The notes below the pieces were generated by a model. That model searched no databases. It was not told the origin of the DNA and was given only the letters and a program-made list of their open reading frames with translations. From positions 125,517 to 183,618 of the forward strand of contig NZ_KQ960953.1 in assembly GCF_001553405.1 (NCBI RefSeq): a stretch of DNA of 58,102 nucleotides, given 5' to 3'. The stretch is from Megasphaera hutchinsoni (GTDB lineage Bacteria > Bacillota > Negativicutes > Veillonellales > Megasphaeraceae). This document shows positions 52,761 through 58,102 of the stretch, one piece after another. The position numbers were made by a program, and so were the translations under genes. Positions within the stretch are counted from its first letter, which is position 1, and every line of letters starts with the position of its first letter.

Positions 52761-53564
52761 TTACGTGAAACTATGTTCGTCATCAGGGAAGGTGCGTTCA
52801 GTAACATCGTGAATGTATGCTTGTACGGCTGTCGTAATGACGTGATGCAAGTCCGCATAGGGCTTGACAAAGGACGGGCGAAAACCCGTCGTCATACCGA
52901 GGAGATCCGTGCATACGAGGACTTGCCCGTCACAACCGTTACCGGCACCGATACCGATGGTAGCAGCCGTAGTTAGTGCATTAGTGATAGTAGTGGCAAC
53001 GGTTGTTGGTACGCATTCGAGGACGATAGCGAAGGCACCGGCCGCCTCAAGAGCGAGTGCGTCATCGAGCAAGGTTCGGGCGGTTTTTTCGTCCTTACCT
53101 TGCACGCGAAAACCGCCTAATTGATGTACTGATTGCGGCGTTAGGCCAAGGTGACCGACAACGGGAATACCGCTTTGGGTGATTTTGTACACGGCATCGC
53201 ATACGTGTTGTCCGCCTTCAAACTTGACTGCATCACAGCGTGCTTCTTTCATCATGCGACCGGCACTGCGTAAGGCCTGGAGAGGGCTTTCTTGATAGCT
53301 CATAAAGGGGAGATCGCCGACAACAAGGGCGTGTTTAGTACCACGGACGACACATGCCGTATGATGGATCATGTCGTCTAAGGTAACGGGCAAAGTAGAA
53401 TCATAACCCATGACGACATTACCTAAAGAATCGCCGACTAAAATCATATCAATACCAGCTTCATCGACATTTTTTGCCATGAGTACGTCATAAGCGGTGA
53501 TCATGGTAATGGGTTTCTTTTCTTGTTTTTGTTTACGAATGGTCAGATGTGTTATTTTTTGCAT
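52761..53564 (-). CDS. panB: 3-methyl-2-oxobutanoate hydroxymethyltransferase
   Basis: A 267-residue barrel enzyme, first step of pantothenate synthesis: ketoisovalerate plus methylene-tetrahydrofolate gives ketopantoate. ITAYDVLMAKNVDEAGIDMILVGDSLGNVVMGYDST holds the metal aspartates, VGDLPFMSYQESP and GIPVVGHLGLTPQSVHQLGG are signatures. AAAGGAG precedes the start, which lies 32 bases inside the upstream DUF2520 gene. panC and panD are not adjacent. Confidence 0.95.
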   Translation of the reverse strand: MQKITHLTIRKQKQEKKPITMITAYDVLMAKNVDEAGIDMILVGDSLGNVVMGYDSTLPVTLDDMIHHTACVVRGTKHALVVGDLPFMSYQESPLQALRSAGRMMKEARCDAVKFEGGQHVCDAVYKITQSGIPVVGHLGLTPQSVHQLGGFRVQGKDEKTARTLLDDALALEAAGAFAIVLECVPTTVATTITNALTTAATIGIGAGNGCDGQVLVCTDLLGMTTGFRPSFVKPYADLHHVITTAVQAYIHDVTERTFPDDEHSFT

Positions 53565-54417
53565 GATTAGCTCCTTTCACATTGCGGAAAATGGATAATA
53601 TCGCCTGATATTGTTCGCTTGAAATAGTTTTATTTTGTAAAGCCAACGCCGCTGTGGGTATGCCCAAGGAGATATACAGATCAATATATTCCGGTGGTAA
53701 TGCGTGGAGATGTTTCGTTAGCGTATGGATGTCACCACGTGCAATGGGTCCCGTTAAAGCGGTTCGACTAGTTGATGCTTGACAGAGATGTTGTACCGTC
53801 CCGTTGAGTAAGGGGGCAAGGGCGGTCGCCGCATCGCCCGTGGATAAAAACGGTGCGAGTAACTGTTGTGCCAGCGTATAGATGGTGACTATATAGTTGG
53901 ACGCAAGGCACGCCGCTGCATGATAAGTAGGGCGAGCGGCCGCAGTCAGCGTGAATGAATGGCCACCGAGCCATTGGACTAAGGTACGTGCTGCTTGTTG
54001 TGCTAAGGGCATGCCGTCAATTGCGAAATATACACCTTGCCAAATTTGCGCTTGCGGTCGACACACCGTTTGTAATGGATGTAACGAGCCGATGGGGCAG
54101 CCTTTTTGTTGGACTGCCTGCAACACGGTTGTATCCAAGGCACCACTACAATGCAAGACAATAGGGTTATGCCCATCAAGATGATGACTGATTTGTTCTG
54201 CTAACGTTGGTAGCACGTCATCACGGACTGTGAGCAATAGTACATCCGAAGCGGCGGCGATCGTTTCTAACGTATAGGGCGTGACATGCCATTGTCGAGC
54301 TTGTAAATTAGTTTTGTTCGCATGCGAAGCGACAATTCCGATAGAAGAAAGAATGGGCCGCAACGCCAATAAAAAAGAGGCACCGACATTACCGGTGCCT
54401 ATAATTCCTAAACGCAT
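53533..54417 (-). CDS. Rossmann-fold/DUF2520 protein, ketopantoate-reductase-like
   Basis: A 294-residue protein. The N-terminal Rossmann fold starts at once with MRLGIIGTGNVGASFLLAL, so it binds NAD(P). The C-terminal half is the DUF2520 helical domain (TAAARPTYHAAACLASNYIVTIY, ALTGPIARGDIHTLTKHL). The layout parallels ketopantoate reductases and 6-phosphogluconate-dehydrogenase-like enzymes. It overlaps panB by 32 bases, so a role as the missing ketopantoate reductase (PanE) is attractive but not proven. AGGAG precedes the start. Promoter at 54555-54583. Confidence 0.85.
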   Translation of the reverse strand: MRLGIIGTGNVGASFLLALRPILSSIGIVASHANKTNLQARQWHVTPYTLETIAAASDVLLLTVRDDVLPTLAEQISHHLDGHNPIVLHCSGALDTTVLQAVQQKGCPIGSLHPLQTVCRPQAQIWQGVYFAIDGMPLAQQAARTLVQWLGGHSFTLTAAARPTYHAAACLASNYIVTIYTLAQQLLAPFLSTGDAATALAPLLNGTVQHLCQASTSRTALTGPIARGDIHTLTKHLHALPPEYIDLYISLGIPTAALALQNKTISSEQYQAILSIFRNVKGANHAKNNTSDHS

Positions 54418-54550
54418 AATAACTCCTAATTACTAGATTATCAGAATATCGTTTTTGATTCGTCCCGGTCATGAGATCCAAGCGATGCTAAATTGTATGA
54501 TAGGATGATGATCGTACCGATGTTACCATTCAGCCTACATCCTACTCTAT
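54418..54550 (-). promoter_or_regulatory. Structured leader of the DUF2520-panB operon (candidate pan-type RNA)
   Basis: The minus-strand leader of about 130 bases contains GTAGGATG pairing with CATCCTAT, enclosing about 30 bases, then a less structured part and AGGAG. Leaders of pantothenate genes in Firmicutes can carry the pan RNA motif; whether this is one cannot be decided without a covariance search. Confidence 0.35.
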
Positions 54551-54554
54551 GTGA

Positions 54555-54583
54555 ATTGTATCACGAAAAAAGAAGACTGACAA
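54555..54583 (-). promoter_or_regulatory. Promoter of the DUF2520-panB operon
   Basis: On the minus strand TTGTCA (54583-54578), a 17-base spacer and TACAAT (54560-54555). Confidence 0.65.
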
Positions 54584-54705
54584 GGTAAATAAAAAGTAAG
54601 GACTATGTTATTAATAAAAAATATGATAATATATAATATGAAAAATAATATGAAAAAATACTATATCATGCTGAGAAAAAATATACATATAAAGGAGTGA
54701 AAGCA

Positions 54706-57700
54706 ATGAAACATGATGTAACAAATCGAACGAATACGCTCACGTATAAAGCAGAACGGCGACTTAATAACACAAAAGTCCGCCTTGTGGCTGCCTTGGT
54801 GATGGCATTACCATTGATGGTATCAAGCACCGGGTATGCGGCCGAACCGCCGGCGGCAACGACATTAACGGAGGAGCAACAAGCTGTATATAATGCTGTT
54901 TTGCAGGTGTTGGCAAAGAACGGTGTTCATTATATTTCGGTGAAAGGCACGAGCCAAGACAATGATTCCAATTATAAAAATGACGGGGCAAAGCAAAATG
55001 GAGGCATTGCCATCGGCGAAAAGGCAAAAAGTACCGATTCGAGTGACATTGCCATCGGTAGTGGAGCAAATTCTGCCGGCGGTTGGGGTATGGCAATTGG
55101 CGTAGATGCTAAAAATACGGCACAATTGGGTATGGCTATCGGCTATGCTACAAAGGTGGAGGCTGCACAGGGTCTGGCTCTGGGTGTGCAGGCAAAAGTA
55201 ACGAATACTAGAGGAATCGGTATCGGTACGAATGCTAATGTATCCGGTGAGGATGGCATATCTTTCGGGTCGCAGGCAAGTGCATCGGGACAATATGCTC
55301 TCAGTATCGGTACGAATGCCGGTTCTTCCGCCAAGCGCGGGATAGCTGTCGGTACGAACAGTAGTGTGGTGGATACGGCTGCACGGGGCATTGCAATCGG
55401 TGACGGGGCGTATGTAGGGCCTGTTACGGAGGAACATAAAGGGACGGCTATGCCGAAACCCGGAGATGAGTGGAAGCCTGTTATGCCGTTCCAACCGACA
55501 GATGATGATACAAATCCGGCGGTGCATAACAAAACAGCACAAGAAAATTCGTTGGCTATCGGTATGCGTGCCGGTGCATTCGGTTATCAAAATGTGGCCA
55601 TCGGGGCGGCGGCGGAAGCGCATGATACGAACAGTACCGCAGTGGGTGTAGCGGCGGTGGCAAGAGGGCATCACAGTACTGCTTTAGGGAAACAAGCCCG
55701 TACATACGGACAGGAAACGACATCTGTCGGTCATTGGGCGGATACACGGGATGAATTTGCTACGGCATTGGGGGCCAAAAGTATTGCCTTTAAAAAGGGA
55801 TCAACCGCGTTAGGCAGTAATGCTCTGGCTTATGATGAAAACAGTGTAGCTATCGGTGCCAATTCCATTGCGAAAGAAGCAATGGACGGAAAGGCATTGT
55901 ATACGAATGAAGAAGTAAAAGCGGCGGCCGGTATTGTATCGGTAGGGAATCCGGCCTATAAAGTAGGAGATACGACGGAGGTAAAAGCCAATTATCGTCG
56001 CATTGTCAATGTTGCAGGCGGTATTATGGATCATGATGCGGTGAACGTGGCACAATTGAAAGCGGTTGCAAATATGGTAACGAACAGTGCCGTTCACTAT
56101 ATTTCGGTGAAAGGCGAGAGCCAAGACAACGATTCCAATTACAAAAATGACGGTGCAAAGGGTAAAGGTGCCGTAGCCATCGGCGAAAAGGCACTGGCAT
56201 CTAAAGGCGGTACCGTGTCTATCGGCAGAAATGCACAAATTTTAGGCAACGGCGGTAATGCGGACGGTGAAGGCAGTGTCGCCATCGGTGATAATACCTT
56301 AATTACGACGAACGGGCTGGATTTGGCGAGTATCGCTATCGGTAAACATGCGAAGGTCTTGAACGGCAGCGGTAAACAGGAACGGGGCTTGAGCTTTACG
56401 CCGGATAATTTTGATAAACCCGGATTTTTGGGTAGCGGAAATACTTTGCCGAAAAATGCGGATAAAGTTCCGGGCGGTATCGCTATCGGTACAAATTCTT
56501 ATGCCCGTACGGGAAGTATTCAAATCGGTTCGCATACTTTTGTAGGTTATCAAATGGGCGGTGTTGACATCACGCAAAGCACGAATGATAGTGAGTCGAA
56601 TATTGTCGGCATGACGACTATCGGTACGAATACATACAACAAGGGCGCCTTTGCCAATATGTACGGTGCCTATTCGGTGATTACCGGCGGTTTTACCGGT
56701 GCGGGCAGATTTAATAGCGTGACATACGGACCGCAAAACTTCGGCGCCAATGTGGTTGGTTCGTTGAACAGTATCCGTTCCAAAGGACATAGCGGTTCAT
56801 CCGGTATTGCCAACAGCATTGTCGGGGTAGCAAATACAGTAGAAAATGCTAACGGTACTTTGGTGTACGGTGCCGGAAATAAAGTGACAAATTCTATTAC
56901 TTCGATTAGCGCTCCCAGTGGCCTTACGACATTGAATACATGGGAAGATACGGTAACGACATTACAAAAGTCGATTAAAGACTCCAACTCCGGCGGTGCC
57001 GTATTGGCTATCGGCGGCGGTAACGTAGCGGATTATGTACGTCATTCACAATTGGTCGGCGTAAATAATACCGTGACCGGTACGGAAAATAAAGTCAGCG
57101 AATTTAATATGATAGACGGCTACAAAAATACAGTAACGAACGGCACGCACGTAACCATGATCGGTTCTGAAAATACGGCCACCGACAGCGAATCCACCGT
57201 GGTCATGGGTGACAAGCAAAAAGTGACCAAGGTCAAACACGGCGTATTACTCGGTTCGCAAGATAAGGAAACCGAAACGACCGTAGCCGATGTCGTCGCT
57301 ATCGGCCATAATGCGCATGTGGAAAAAGAAGGCGGTATCGCCTTGGGTAGCGGTGCTATTGCTAAACGGGATAAAGGCGCCTTCGGTTACGATGTGGCAA
57401 CGGGCAAAGTCCTTGACGAAGCGGGCGCAGCGGCAGCCCTTGGCAACAGTGCGGCACTTAAACCGTTGGCAGAAAAATATACTGCCGCTAAAGCCGCTTA
57501 TGAAGAAGCGAAGAAAGCCGTTGACGCCAAACAGGAAGAGGTTACGACTATCGAAAAAGTATGCGGTAAGATGTGTATTGCCGGTGAAAATGCAGAGAAG
57601 AAGAGTAAGTTGAAACACGAATTAAATAAATTAAAAACAACTTTAACGGAGAAACAAAAGGCATACGAAGAATCACAAACCGCTATTAATAACAGCTTGT

Positions 57701-58102
57701 ATACCTGGAAATCGACAGCTGCCGCCGTATCGGTCGGCGATGTGGAAAAGGGGATAACTCGCCAGATTACGGGAGTTGCAGCCGGTACGGAAGATACGGA
57801 TGCGGTAAACGTGGCGCAACTGAAAGCGTTGGCTACGTTGCCGATGAATATGTACTTCGGCGGAAAAGTGGAAAACAATACATATACACCGGGGAAAGAA
57901 AACTGGAGTATGCCGCTTAACGAATTCCGCATGGATTTCGGTGACGGGTTGAAAGCGACACAAGTAGAAAAAGACGGTAAGAAATACACACTCATCACCC
58001 TTGACAAAGAAAGTCTTAAAGGAGATCCCGCTTTCAAAGGCGATAAAGGAGAAAACGGACAAGCAGGTAAAGACGGAAAATCTGCATACCAATTATGGAA
58101 AG
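54706..58102 (+). CDS. Large Hia/YadA-type trimeric autotransporter adhesin, 5' part
   Basis: An open frame of 1132 codons runs off the window. A long signal peptide (basic first 24 residues, cleavage likely after GYA at 45) resembles the extended signal peptides of autotransporters. Many head repeats follow (GIAIGEKA, MAIGVDAK, GIGIGTNA, NSTAVGVAA). A module starting VHYISVKG at residue 74 recurs at 463. Two necks of the DAVNVAQL type are near 445 and 1027, and a helical segment at about 926-1000 precedes the second. The last codons encode a Gly/Lys-rich KGDKGENGQAGKDGKSAYQ segment. The stalk and membrane anchor are outside. AAGGAG precedes the ATG. GC content is higher than in the left of the window. 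Confidence 0.93.
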   Translation, partial: MKHDVTNRTNTLTYKAERRLNNTKVRLVAALVMALPLMVSSTGYAAEPPAATTLTEEQQAVYNAVLQVLAKNGVHYISVKGTSQDNDSNYKNDGAKQNGGIAIGEKAKSTDSSDIAIGSGANSAGGWGMAIGVDAKNTAQLGMAIGYATKVEAAQGLALGVQAKVTNTRGIGIGTNANVSGEDGISFGSQASASGQYALSIGTNAGSSAKRGIAVGTNSSVVDTAARGIAIGDGAYVGPVTEEHKGTAMPKPGDEWKPVMPFQPTDDDTNPAVHNKTAQENSLAIGMRAGAFGYQNVAIGAAAEAHDTNSTAVGVAAVARGHHSTALGKQARTYGQETTSVGHWADTRDEFATALGAKSIAFKKGSTALGSNALAYDENSVAIGANSIAKEAMDGKALYTNEEVKAAAGIVSVGNPAYKVGDTTEVKANYRRIVNVAGGIMDHDAVNVAQLKAVANMVTNSAVHYISVKGESQDNDSNYKNDGAKGKGAVAIGEKALASKGGTVSIGRNAQILGNGGNADGEGSVAIGDNTLITTNGLDLASIAIGKHAKVLNGSGKQERGLSFTPDNFDKPGFLGSGNTLPKNADKVPGGIAIGTNSYARTGSIQIGSHTFVGYQMGGVDITQSTNDSESNIVGMTTIGTNTYNKGAFANMYGAYSVITGGFTGAGRFNSVTYGPQNFGANVVGSLNSIRSKGHSGSSGIANSIVGVANTVENANGTLVYGAGNKVTNSITSISAPSGLTTLNTWEDTVTTLQKSIKDSNSGGAVLAIGGGNVADYVRHSQLVGVNNTVTGTENKVSEFNMIDGYKNTVTNGTHVTMIGSENTATDSESTVVMGDKQKVTKVKHGVLLGSQDKETETTVADVVAIGHNAHVEKEGGIALGSGAIAKRDKGAFGYDVATGKVLDEAGAAAALGNSAALKPLAEKYTAAKAAYEEAKKAVDAKQEEVTTIEKVCGKMCIAGENAEKKSKLKHELNKLKTTLTEKQKAYEESQTAINNSLYTWKSTAAAVSVGDVEKGITRQITGVAAGTEDTDAVNVAQLKALATLPMNMYFGGKVENNTYTPGKENWSMPLNEFRMDFGDGLKATQVEKDGKKYTLITLDKESLKGDPAFKGDKGENGQAGKDGKSAYQLWK

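Noticed and set aside
54865-57240. Series of minus-strand open frames of 60-270 residues opposite the large adhesin
   Set aside because: They mirror the repetitive, high-GC adhesin codons, have no ribosome binding sites or recognisable domains, and the plus-strand frame is uninterrupted over 1132 codons.
55000-57400. Short recurrent motifs (ATCGGTA-type) suggesting a repeat array or CRISPR
   Set aside because: They are codons of Gly-rich YadA head repeats with irregular spacing and no unique spacers; no CRISPR architecture is present.

Overview
The window looks like a chromosomal segment of a diderm, anaerobic member of the Negativicutes (Firmicutes), most likely Veillonella or a close relative. 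Several observations point there: Firmicutes-style AGGAGG ribosome binding sites, a T-box riboswitch and AddAB rather than RecBCD sit next to genes that need an outer membrane, namely two YadA/Hia-type trimeric autotransporter adhesins, one of them carrying the GKDGKSAYQLWK-type segment familiar from Veillonella adhesins. Lactate-utilisation, menaquinone and serine-dehydratase genes fit an organic-acid- and amino-acid-using anaerobe. Genus assignment is inference.

Layout. 1-80: 3' end of a tRNA (probably Val) and a terminator. 130-3472 (minus): a three-gene operon of a 22-residue-repeat protein, a MoxR-type AAA+ ATPase and a VWA/metallopeptidase-like protein. 3775-5163: a short trimeric autotransporter with a candidate Fur box over its promoter. 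5219-6787 (minus): hybrid cluster protein hcp. 7049-7767: cyclophilin and a GIY-YIG protein. 7826-14657: glycerol island with a SorC-type regulator divergent from glpK-glpF, then a three-gene glycerol-3-phosphate-dehydrogenase-like set. 14755-16840 (minus): cysE-cysK under a cysteine T-box. 17312-24359: one long operon joining lactate utilisation (lutC, a lutB-lutA fusion), menaquinone synthesis (hepT, menA, menG) and electron transfer to quinone (fixC, fixX). 24496-33555: MBL-fold hydrolase, two tandem DUF445 membrane proteins, glutathione peroxidase, an amino acid permease, MscS (minus), a CDF cation transporter with a probable leader peptide, and an ADP-ribosylglycohydrolase. 33662-43053: IclR regulator, addB, addA, sdaAB, sdaAA, tightly packed. 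43290-46559: an operon of a SUFU-like protein, a molybdenum-hydroxylase FAD-subunit-like fragment, yqeC and a polysaccharide deacetylase. 46798-52622: shikimate operon aroF-aroB-aroA-aroC-aroE-aroK. 52761-54417 (minus): panB and a Rossmann/DUF2520 protein. 54706-58102: the 5' part of a large trimeric autotransporter that runs off the window.

The metabolic logic is coherent: lactate (LutABC) and acyl/ETF electrons (FixCX) can both be delivered to a menaquinone pool whose tail synthase, prenyltransferase and methyltransferase are encoded in the same operon; serine is deaminated to pyruvate; cysteine synthesis is controlled by uncharged tRNA-Cys. The most noteworthy non-coding signals are a T-box with a duplicated Stem I module, a leader-peptide/hairpin arrangement in front of the CDF transporter, a structured leader in front of aroF, a candidate pan-type leader in front of the pantothenate genes, a perfect 10-bp operator-like inverted repeat in front of the SUFU/yqeC operon, and a candidate Fur box on the first adhesin. 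GC content rises visibly from the left to the right end. No CRISPR array, insertion sequence, integrase or phage gene was seen.
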